64,000 bases of DNA, taken from VRUE01 sp963702955. GTDB taxonomy: Bacteria > Actinomycetota > Thermoleophilia > Solirubrobacterales > 70-9. Position numbers and translations under genes: made by a program. Shown piece after piece: positions 57,746 to 64,000 of this stretch (the first letter of the stretch is position 1; every line of letters starts with the position of its first letter). The stretch lies in assembly GCA_963702955.1 (NCBI GenBank), contig OY969774.1:1302001-1366000 (forward strand), given 5' to 3'. The notes below the pieces were generated by a model, which saw only the letters and a program-made list of their open reading frames with translations, searched no databases and was not told the DNA's origin.

Positions 57746-58354
57746 TCACTCGCCGGCGAGCAGGAAGCGGGCCGAGGCGGCGCCGGCGGCGAGCGCGGCG
57801 CCGATGTCGCGATCGGGATCTGACAGCGCCTGCAGCGCGAAGCCGTCGCCGACCGCGAACAGGTAGGCGACGATCGCCTCGGCTTCGTAGCGCAGCTTCA
57901 GCACCCCCTCGCGCTCCTTCGCCTCCAGCACCTCGGCGACGTGGGAGCGGGTGCGGTCGAAGAGCTGGCCGACCTCGTGGCGGATCTCGGGGTTGCGACG
58001 GCCGGCGCTGAACAGCTCGTAGAGCAGCAGGAAGAAGGCCGGTTCGTTCTCGATCAGGTCGGTCAGGCTGGCGACGAGGACGTCGAGGACGTCGTCGACG
58101 GTCTCGGCCTTAGCCAGCGGCTCGTCGAGGCGGGCGACGCGGATCTCGGCGTCGCGGCGGACCACCTCGACCAGCAGGCGCTCCTTGGTCCCGAAGTAGT
58201 AGTGCAGCAGGCCGCGGCTGACCCCGGCCTCGCGGGCGACGTGCTCGAAGGTGGAGCCGGCGGCGCCGCGTTTGGCGACGCTCTCGCGCATCGCGTTGAC
58301 GATCCGCTGCGCCTTTTCCCCGCTCAGCTCGCGCTCTTTGGTCGCTGCCTCCAT
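57746..58354 (-). CDS. TetR-family repressor of the MmpL gene
   Basis: A 202-residue regulator. The N-terminal HTH contains AAGSTFEHVAREAGVSRGLL and HYYFGTKERLL, the TetR signature; the C-terminal helices form a ligand pocket of the fatty-acyl or drug-binding type. It precedes the MmpL gene and probably binds the palindrome between them. A leaderless -10 box, TAGACT, ends 7 nt before the ATG. Confidence 0.93.
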   Translation of the reverse strand: MEAATKERELSGEKAQRIVNAMRESVAKRGAAGSTFEHVAREAGVSRGLLHYYFGTKERLLVEVVRRDAEIRVARLDEPLAKAETVDDVLDVLVASLTDLIENEPAFFLLLYELFSAGRRNPEIRHEVGQLFDRTRSHVAEVLEAKEREGVLKLRYEAEAIVAYLFAVGDGFALQALSDPDRDIGAALAAGAASARFLLAGE

Positions 58355-58361
58355 GAGATCA

Positions 58362-58367
58362 AGTCTA
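58362..58367 (-). promoter_or_regulatory. -10 box of the leaderless TetR transcript
   Basis: TAGACT on the minus strand, 7 nt before the TetR ATG at 58354, with no ribosome site between. Confidence 0.4.
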
Positions 58368-58404
58368 GTGCCGACTGACGCGGCCCAGGCGGCGCCTGGG
58401 CCCG

Positions 58405-58833
58405 TCAGCCGCCGTTGATGCTCGTGGTGCTCGTGTACTCGAACTCCTCCTCGGCGCCGAACAGCGCGTCGAGGACCGTCTTGCGGGCGTCCTCGCTGAC
58501 CACCAGGGCGATCGCCGTGCCGACGAGGGCGAGCAGGATGAGGCGACCCAGCCGACTCTTCTTGCGCTTCTTCGGCGCCCGCAGCTGCTCGGAGGCTTCG
58601 CGCAGGCTCTCGGCCGCGGTGCGCAGATCCTTCTGCACCTTCTTGTCGCCGGTGACGGCCTTGACGGTTCCCTTGCCGTTGCCGGTCGCCCGCGAGTACG
58701 CCCCGCGCGCCGCTTCGAACGCATCGCGCAGGCTGTCGCGCAGCTCTTCGTCCTCGATCAGGCGCTGCACGTAGGGGTTTTCGCGCGCGGTGGAATAGAC
58801 ATCCGCGGCCTGGCTGGCTTTCGTCTTGCTCAT
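58405..58833 (-). CDS. Membrane-anchored coiled-coil protein, unknown
   Basis: A 142-residue protein with a long charged helix (about 20-90) containing repeated Ala/Leu/Lys heptads, a basic KKRKKSR patch, one membrane helix (about 95-112) and a short acidic external tail. Seems lineage-restricted. No function assigned; it may scaffold or bend the membrane. Confidence 0.65.
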   Translation of the reverse strand: MSKTKASQAADVYSTARENPYVQRLIEDEELRDSLRDAFEAARGAYSRATGNGKGTVKAVTGDKKVQKDLRTAAESLREASEQLRAPKKRKKSRLGRLILLALVGTAIALVVSEDARKTVLDALFGAEEEFEYTSTTSINGG

Positions 58834-58900
58834 GCCATCTCCTCGCTGGAATCTTCCAAGTTCCCGTTGAGCATAACCCCGAAACCGATTTCGGAGGGTG

Positions 58901-60442
58901 TCAACCGGGTCCGATGCCGTCCAGCAACACTCCGTTCGAGCGGAAGCCGAGATCGGCGCTGCGGATGACGCCCAGGCGCAGGTGCGCCAGCTCGGGGTCC
59001 AGCAGGGCGTAGCGCCTCACCCAGAGACTCCCGGCCGGCCCGTAGCCGACCTGGCGGAAGCCCGGCCCGAGCAGGCGGCGGGGAACCGGCGGCGCCGGGC
59101 CCTGGGAGACGAAGTCGATTTCATGCACGTCCCAGGAGAAGCCGTCCGACGGCTGCACCTGGAAGGAGCCGGTCGAGAGGTAGTAGCGCAGCGAGGCCTC
59201 GCCGAGGGTCCAGGTGATCGTCGCCCGCGGCGCGCTCGGTTCGCCGAGCCTTGCCGCAACCGCCCTCCAGTCGGGCCGCTGCAACGAGGGCGAGGCGCTC
59301 GCCCAGATCGAGAAGCCGAGCGAGTAGACGACGAGGACCGCCGCGGCGAGGAGGCCGGCGCGGCGGGCGCGGCGCAGGGTGGCTCCGATCGCAACCGCGG
59401 CCAGCAACGGCACCAGGGCGGGCAACAGGTTGCGGGCGAGGACGTAGTCCTTGCCCGGGGCGAGGACGGCGAGGGCGACGGGCGCGGCGACCGTCGCCGC
59501 GGCGATCGCCAGCATCCGCCCGGCTGCGCTGTGCTCGTCGCGCTCCGCGCGGAAGGCGACCAGAGCCAGCGCCGCCAGCATCGCCAGCAGCGGCACGACC
59601 GCCGGCAGGATCCGCTCGGGGCGGGCGATGACGTCGCCGGTCTCGCCGACGGCGAAGGTCGCGCCCACCTCCCAGATCCGGTGGCCGAGGCTGCGTTCGC
59701 CGATCCACTCGGCATGGCCGAGCGACATCTGGTGGATCGCCAGCGGCGCCAGCGCGAGGCCGGCCGCGACGACGATCGCGAGCCCGGCCAGCGCCGCCCG
59801 CCGGCGGCGCCAGAGCAGCCAGATCGCCTCCAGGGCAAGCGGGAAGATCGCGAAGTAGTGGGTCGCCAAGGCAAGCGCCGAGGCGATCCCCCAGCGGGCG
59901 AAATCGGCGCGGCGGCCGCGGTCCAGCGCCCGGATGAAGTAGAGCGCGGCGACCGCGGTGAGCAGCGAGAACAGCGCGTAGCCGCGGGCCTCCTGCGAGT
60001 ACCAGAGCAGCATCGGGTTGACGGCGACGAAGGCCGCGGCGGCGATCCCGGCGCGGCGCCCGCGCAGCTCGAGGCCGAGCAGGTAGGTGACCGGGACCGT
60101 CGCCACCCCGGCCAGCGCCGAGAGCGAGCGCAGGCCGACCTCGCCGCTGCCGGCGAGCTGTGTCCAGGCCCAGGCCAGTGCGTAGTAGAGCGGCGGCGCC
60201 GACTCGCTGAAGCCGACCGCTTCCATCGCGTGCCCGAAGCCGTCGCGCAGGATCCGGCTGGCGGTGACGATCTCGTCGTGGTGATAGGACTGGACGCCGA
60301 GCGTCGCGAAGCGCAGCGCCGCGGCGAGCAGGGTCAGCCCGGCGACGATCCAGAAGACGCGGGAGCGAGCGCGGACCGCCTCGCGGAACGCTTCGTAGAA
60401 GGTCGAAAGGTTGCCCCTGCCCAGGGCCTCGGCTGCCTCCAT
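58901..60442 (-). CDS. Membrane glycosyltransferase (ArnT/PMT-like, GT-C fold)
   Basis: A 513-residue protein with about ten hydrophobic segments. The first external loop has YHHDEIVTASR, the acidic pair typical of GT-C enzymes that use polyprenyl-phosphate sugars. NPMLLWYSQEARGYALFSLL is a strong family motif. The last 120 residues form an external domain. Probably glycosylates a cell-envelope lipid or protein. It starts 5 nt after the lon stop. Confidence 0.85.
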   Translation of the reverse strand: MEAAEALGRGNLSTFYEAFREAVRARSRVFWIVAGLTLLAAALRFATLGVQSYHHDEIVTASRILRDGFGHAMEAVGFSESAPPLYYALAWAWTQLAGSGEVGLRSLSALAGVATVPVTYLLGLELRGRRAGIAAAAFVAVNPMLLWYSQEARGYALFSLLTAVAALYFIRALDRGRRADFARWGIASALALATHYFAIFPLALEAIWLLWRRRRAALAGLAIVVAAGLALAPLAIHQMSLGHAEWIGERSLGHRIWEVGATFAVGETGDVIARPERILPAVVPLLAMLAALALVAFRAERDEHSAAGRMLAIAAATVAAPVALAVLAPGKDYVLARNLLPALVPLLAAVAIGATLRRARRAGLLAAAVLVVYSLGFSIWASASPSLQRPDWRAVAARLGEPSAPRATITWTLGEASLRYYLSTGSFQVQPSDGFSWDVHEIDFVSQGPAPPVPRRLLGPGFRQVGYGPAGSLWVRRYALLDPELAHLRLGVIRSADLGFRSNGVLLDGIGPG

Positions 60443-60447
60443 CCCGT

Positions 60448-62832
60448 CTAGGCGAGCGCTGCGTCGATCGCCTTCGAGACCTCGTCGACGTAGACGAACT
60501 CCAGCTCGCTGCGCTCGTGCTCGGGGATCTCGGCGACGTCGCCCTCGTTGCGCTCCGGCACCAGCACCCGCTTGATCCCCGCCCGCTGGGCGGCGAGCGA
60601 CTTCTCCTTGAGGCCGCCGATCGGCAGCACCTGCCCGGTCAGGGTCACCTCGCCGGTCATCGCGACATCGTTGCTGACCGGTCGGTCGCTGACCAGCGAG
60701 GCGAGCGCCACGGTCATCGCCACCCCGGCCGAGGGGCCGTCCTTCGGCACCGCGCCGGCGGGCACGTGGATGTGGATGTCGTGCTCGGCGAACCACGCCT
60801 CGTCCAGCTCGGGCGCCACCTCGCGCCAGTGGCCGCGGATGTAGGAGAGCGCCGCCTGCGCCGACTCTTTCATCACGTCGCCGAGCTGGCCGGTGATCGT
60901 CAGCTTGCCGGAGCCGGGCATCGCGGTCGCCTCGATGAAGAGGACGTCGCCGCCGGTCGGCGTCCAGGCGAGGCCGGTGGCGACCCCGGGCACCTTGGTG
61001 CGGCGGCGCTGCTCGGCGAAGAAGCGGCGGCGGCCGAGCAGCTCGCGCGCCCGCTTGGCCGAGATCTTCACCTTGCCGTCGACCTTGCCCTCGGCCACTT
61101 CGCGGGCGATTTTGCGGCAGACCGTGCCGATCTGGCGCTCGAGATTGCGGACGCCGGCCTCGCGCGTGTACTCCTCGACGATCGCGCTCAGCGCCGGCTC
61201 GGTCAGCTCGATCTGCGAGGTCTTCAGCCCGTTCGCCTCGATCTGGCGCGGGACCAGGTAGCGGCGGGCGATGTGCTTCTTCTCCTCCAGCGTGTAGCCG
61301 GCCAGCTCGATCGTCTCCATCCGGTCCTGGAGCGGCCCCGGCACCGTGTCGAGGATGTTCGCGGTGGCGATGAACAGCACCTCGGAGAGGTCGAACTCGA
61401 GGTCGAGGTAGTGGTCGCGGAAGCTGTCGTTCTGGGCCGGGTCGAGCACCTCGAGCATCGCCGAGGAGGGGTCGCCGCGGAAGTCGGCGCCCATCTTGTC
61501 GATCTCGTCGATCATGAAGACGGGGTTGCGCGAGCCGGCGTCGCGCAGGGCGCGGACGATCGTCCCGGGCAGGGCGCCGATGTAGGTGCGGCGGTGGCCG
61601 CGGATCTCCGCCTCGTCGCGCACGCCGCCGACCGAGATCCGCTCGAACTCGCGTCCCAGCGCGCGGGCGATCGAACGGCCGAGGCTGGTCTTGCCGACGC
61701 CGGGCGGGCCGACGAAGCAGAGGATCGGGCCGGGCGAGTCGGGGTTGAGTTTGCGCACCGCCAGGTACTCGAGGATGCGGTCCTTGACTTTCTCCAGGTC
61801 GTAGTGGTCGGCGTCGAGCACTTCGCGGGCGTGGGCGATGTCGAGGTTGTCCTCGGTCCCCTTCGACCAGGGCAGCTCGACCAGCCACTCCAGGTAGCTG
61901 CGGATGACGCCGTGCTCGGCGGCGGCCGGCGGCAGTTTCTCCAGCCGCGAGAGCTCGCGGTCGGCGGCTTTGCGGGCGTGCTCGGGCAGCTCCGCCTCCT
62001 CGACCCGCTGGCGCAGCTCGTTTACCTCGGCCTGCTGCTCGTCGCCCTCGCCGAGCTCGTCCTGGATCGCTTTCAGCTGCTGGCGGAGGAAGAACTCGCG
62101 CTGGCCTTTGTCGACTTCGGACTGCACCTGGGACTGGATCTGGCTGCCGAGCTGTACCACCTCGAGCTCGCGGGCGAGGATCTGCGAGAGGCGCCGCAGC
62201 CGCGCCGCCACGTCCACCTCCTCGAGCAGCTCCTGCTTTTCCTCGGTCGAGATCCGCAGGGCGCCGGCGATCAGGTGCCCGAGCGCCGCCGGGTCCTCGA
62301 TGTTGGCGACCGCCATCTGCAGCTCCTCGGGCAGGTACGGAATGTGCTCGACGATCTCCGAGAAGGTGCGCTGCACGTTGCGGGTCAGCGCCTCCAGCTC
62401 CGGGCCCTCCTCGATCGTGTCGGGAAGCTCCGCGATCCGCGCGACCATGTAGGGCTCCTCGGCGACGTAGGGGCCGAGCCGCACCCGCTGCGTCCCCTGG
62501 ACGAGGATGCGCAGCGTGCCGTCGGGGACTTTCAGCATCCGCGCGACGATGCCCACCACGCCGACCTCGTAGAGCCCGTCCGGCCCGGGTTCCTCGACCT
62601 CGGGGTCGCGCGCCGCGACCATCGCCAGCATCCGGTTGGCGCCGAGCACGTCGTCGACCAGCTTGATCGAGCGCTCCTGCCCGACGGCCAGCGGGGTCAG
62701 CGTCTCGGGGAAGGTGACGGTCTCGCGCAACGGCAGCACCGGCAGCGCGTCGGGCAGCGGCCGGCTGGCGCGGATCGCGTCCTCGGCGTCGAGCGGCGCC
62801 TCGACCACTTCGAGCGCCGGCGAGCCCTCCAT
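60448..62832 (-). CDS. lon: ATP-dependent protease Lon
   Basis: A 794-residue protease: N-terminal substrate domain (LPLRETVTFPETLTPLAVG), a helical region, AAA+ module with Walker A GPPGVGKTSLG (about 377), and the protease domain with Ser in PKDGPSAGVAMTVALA (about 698) and its Lys partner some 43 residues later. Degrades misfolded and regulatory proteins. Its start overlaps the HSP20 stop (GTGATG), so the two are coupled, a proteostasis pair. Confidence 0.97.
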   Translation of the reverse strand: MEGSPALEVVEAPLDAEDAIRASRPLPDALPVLPLRETVTFPETLTPLAVGQERSIKLVDDVLGANRMLAMVAARDPEVEEPGPDGLYEVGVVGIVARMLKVPDGTLRILVQGTQRVRLGPYVAEEPYMVARIAELPDTIEEGPELEALTRNVQRTFSEIVEHIPYLPEELQMAVANIEDPAALGHLIAGALRISTEEKQELLEEVDVAARLRRLSQILARELEVVQLGSQIQSQVQSEVDKGQREFFLRQQLKAIQDELGEGDEQQAEVNELRQRVEEAELPEHARKAADRELSRLEKLPPAAAEHGVIRSYLEWLVELPWSKGTEDNLDIAHAREVLDADHYDLEKVKDRILEYLAVRKLNPDSPGPILCFVGPPGVGKTSLGRSIARALGREFERISVGGVRDEAEIRGHRRTYIGALPGTIVRALRDAGSRNPVFMIDEIDKMGADFRGDPSSAMLEVLDPAQNDSFRDHYLDLEFDLSEVLFIATANILDTVPGPLQDRMETIELAGYTLEEKKHIARRYLVPRQIEANGLKTSQIELTEPALSAIVEEYTREAGVRNLERQIGTVCRKIAREVAEGKVDGKVKISAKRARELLGRRRFFAEQRRRTKVPGVATGLAWTPTGGDVLFIEATAMPGSGKLTITGQLGDVMKESAQAALSYIRGHWREVAPELDEAWFAEHDIHIHVPAGAVPKDGPSAGVAMTVALASLVSDRPVSNDVAMTGEVTLTGQVLPIGGLKEKSLAAQRAGIKRVLVPERNEGDVAEIPEHERSELEFVYVDEVSKAIDAALA

Positions 62833-63275
62833 CACTCCCGCCCTATCGGCACGCGACGGGTCGTCTCGGCCGGGTCGCGAAGCGGCAGCTCGATCCGCAG
62901 GATCCCGTCTTCGTAGTTGGCCTTGGCGCGGTCGGCGTCGACGTCGACCTGCAGCTCGACCACCCGCCGGAACGGGCCCGACGGGATCTCGACCTGCTGG
63001 TAGACACGGCCCTCGGTCTCCTGCACCGGCCGTTCGCCGACGATCGCCAGCTGCCGCCCGCTGACCTCGATCCCGACCTGCTCCAGATCGACGCCGGCCA
63101 GATCGACCTTCACAACAGCCCGCTGCGGCTCGCCGCAGTAGTAGACGTCGACGTTGGGAGAAAACCCCGTACTACGCCTGCTCACATAAGTCGTGCGGCC
63201 CCAAGCCCCACCCAACATCTGGTCCATCTCCCGGCGCATCCGTGCGAAGTTCGCAAACACATCTCGTTCGGGCAT
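62832..63275 (-). CDS. Small heat shock protein HSP20
   Basis: A 147-residue chaperone: N-terminal arm with ARMRREMDQMLG, alpha-crystallin domain (about 38-130) with VKVDLAGVDLEQVGIEVSG and ANYEDGILRIELPL, and a short tail. It holds unfolded proteins for refolding or for Lon. A -10-like TATGTT lies 8 nt before the ATG, indicating a leaderless transcript; no HAIR or CIRCE site is obvious. Confidence 0.94.
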   Translation of the reverse strand: MPERDVFANFARMRREMDQMLGGAWGRTTYVSRRSTGFSPNVDVYYCGEPQRAVVKVDLAGVDLEQVGIEVSGRQLAIVGERPVQETEGRVYQQVEIPSGPFRRVVELQVDVDADRAKANYEDGILRIELPLRDPAETTRRVPIGRE

Positions 63276-63283
63276 AGGGGCAA

Positions 63284-63289
63284 AACATA
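63284..63289 (-). promoter_or_regulatory. -10 box of the leaderless HSP20-lon transcript
   Basis: TATGTT on the minus strand ends 8 nt before the HSP20 ATG at 63275. Confidence 0.4.
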
Positions 63290-63321
63290 GCCACCGGTGC
63301 CGGCGCGCGGGCCCGCGACGC

Positions 63322-63510
63322 CTACGCGGCGTTCGTCTGGGTCGCCCAGCGGGGCGGTCGCATCAGCAGGACCGGCTGCCGCGGCGGAACGAGCCCCTCG
63401 GGCCGATTCGCCCGGAAGGTCGTGCAGGGCTCATCGAGCTGAAGCGCGCAGAGCATGTTCTTGCGGAAGTAGCAGTCGTCGCAGGTCGGCGGCTTTGGCT
63501 TGCGCGGCAT
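63322..63510 (-). CDS. Small cysteine-rich protein, unknown
   Basis: A 62-residue basic protein from the ATG at 63510. Four cysteines are arranged as C-x2-C, x8, C, x7, C (CDDCYFRKNMLC, then CTTF), which could bind zinc or an Fe-S cluster. The rest is Pro/Arg-rich. No family recognised; an upstream start adding 20 residues is possible. Confidence 0.55.
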   Translation of the reverse strand: MPRKPKPPTCDDCYFRKNMLCALQLDEPCTTFRANRPEGLVPPRQPVLLMRPPRWATQTNAA

Positions 63511-63647
63511 CGGCGCCGATCTTGGCACTGCCGTTGCACTTTCGTGACCCCTGTTTCCGCAAAGCGCCACGTTCTTGTCACAGCCCTTTCACAACTTCCC
63601 CGCTTCTTGCGGGCGCGACGCTCTCCGTCGCCGCCAACGGCCGCCGC

Positions 63648-63653
63648 TACCAT
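63648..63653 (+). promoter_or_regulatory. -10 box of the fatty acid hydroxylase gene
   Basis: TACCAT ends 7 nt before the ATG at 63661, again a leaderless arrangement; an in-frame ATG at 63652 overlaps it and is less likely. Confidence 0.4.
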
Positions 63654-63660
63654 GGGGCGA

Positions 63661-64000
63661 ATGGAGGCTCACAACCGCACCGACAAGCTGTCGGCCTCGC
63701 CGCAGCTGTTCGAGAGCGAATTCCTCAACTTCTTCTCGCGCGTCCACCCGGCGATCCCGGCGATCGTCTTCGTGCCGGTGATCGTCGCGATGGAGTGGCT
63801 CGGCGCCGATCGCGGCCAGGCTGCCTGGCAGCTCGTCCTGCTCAGCCTCGGCGGGCTCGGCATCTGGACGCTGACCGAGTACTGGCTGCACCGGCTGTTC
63901 TTCCACTGGGAGCCCGACAACGCCTTCGGTCGGCGGATGCACTTCATCATCCACGGCATCCACCACGACCACCCGAACGACAAGCTGCGGCTGGTGATGC
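63661..64000 (+). CDS. Fatty acid hydroxylase/sterol desaturase family protein (N-terminal part)
   Basis: The frame is open to the window end and gives the first 113 residues. Two hydrophobic segments (about 30-46 and 56-74) are followed by histidine boxes HRLFFH and HFIIHGIHHDHP, which bind the diiron centre of integral membrane hydroxylases such as FA2H. The remaining His boxes must lie beyond the edge. It would insert oxygen into a lipid chain or carotenoid. Confidence 0.85.
   Translation, partial: MEAHNRTDKLSASPQLFESEFLNFFSRVHPAIPAIVFVPVIVAMEWLGADRGQAAWQLVLLSLGGLGIWTLTEYWLHRLFFHWEPDNAFGRRMHFIIHGIHHDHPNDKLRLVM

Noticed and set aside
54199..58011. A 1270-codon plus-strand open frame
   Set aside because: Antisense of the amidase, MmpL and TetR genes; no domain or start signal.
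58901..58906. Glycosyltransferase stop codon lying in a GTCAAC hexamer, possibly a false stop
   Set aside because: Reading through would run the frame into the next gene; the TGA position gives a sensible C-terminus.
60517..62916. A 799-codon plus-strand open frame
   Set aside because: Antisense shadow of lon.

Overview
The window is about 70% GC and almost fully coding. It looks like chromosomal DNA of a high-GC actinomycete, most plausibly class Thermoleophilia (Solirubrobacter/Conexibacter-like). The basis is the actinobacterial integration host factor (mIHF) gene, a Mce-type lipid ABC transporter, MmpL/RND proteins, FmdB, dimer-type GlyRS, and many small proteins that look lineage-restricted. 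I see no rRNA, tRNA, CRISPR array, transposase or phage gene. Many genes appear to be leaderless: a -10-like hexamer sits 6-9 nt upstream of the start codon with no Shine-Dalgarno sequence. Other starts are GTG or TTG with clear ribosome binding sites.

Layout. 1-5.6 kb: partial cation antiporter, lipoprotein, MoxR ATPase plus CoxE-like VWA protein, small membrane proteins. 5.7-7.3 kb: Rrf2 regulator and chromate/sulfate transporter ChrA. 7.4-13.5 kb: a phosphate operon read leftwards, pstS-pstC-pstA-pstB followed by four translationally coupled accessory genes (small lipoprotein, zinc-ribbon membrane protein, small helical protein, secreted phosphoesterase). 13.6-14.6 kb: secreted repeat protein and a small ORF. 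14.7-19.9 kb: TSUP permease, a second Rrf2 regulator and the sulfate ABC operon. 19.9-22.5 kb: thiamine-precursor-like ABC importer. 22.4-29.9 kb: c-di-GMP enzyme, AlkA-like glycosylase, GNAT protein divergent from an alpha-oxoamine synthase, mIHF. 29.9-36.4 kb: an operon of two YrbE/MlaE permeases, an Mkl/MlaF ATPase, an RND protein, a thioredoxin-fold protein and a B3/4-domain protein, with no MCE-domain gene. 36.5-41.2 kb: lipoprotein, sugar dehydrogenase, aldehyde dehydrogenase, FMN hydroxyacid oxidase. 41.2-48.8 kb: metG, rsmI, ROK kinase, LCP protein, FmdB, GlyRS, MazF-type toxin-antitoxin pair. 48.8-58.8 kb: AlkZ-like protein, FKBP, acyl-CoA synthetase, R2-like diiron protein fused to SCP2, amidase, MmpL transporter with TetR regulator. 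58.9-64 kb: glycosyltransferase, Lon, HSP20, and the start of a fatty acid hydroxylase.

How the genes work together: phosphate and sulfate uptake are neighbouring modules sharing an upstream motif. Lipid handling recurs (Mce-like ABC/RND, MmpL, acyl-CoA synthetase, aldehyde dehydrogenase, SCP2 fusion, fatty acid hydroxylase), and three of these sites carry one TetR-like palindrome. One oddity cuts across the window: the hexamer GTCAAC often stands where GTCGAC is expected. It replaces conserved Asp or Ser residues in several enzymes, which suggests either a modified-base sequencing artefact or a real mutational or avoidance signature.
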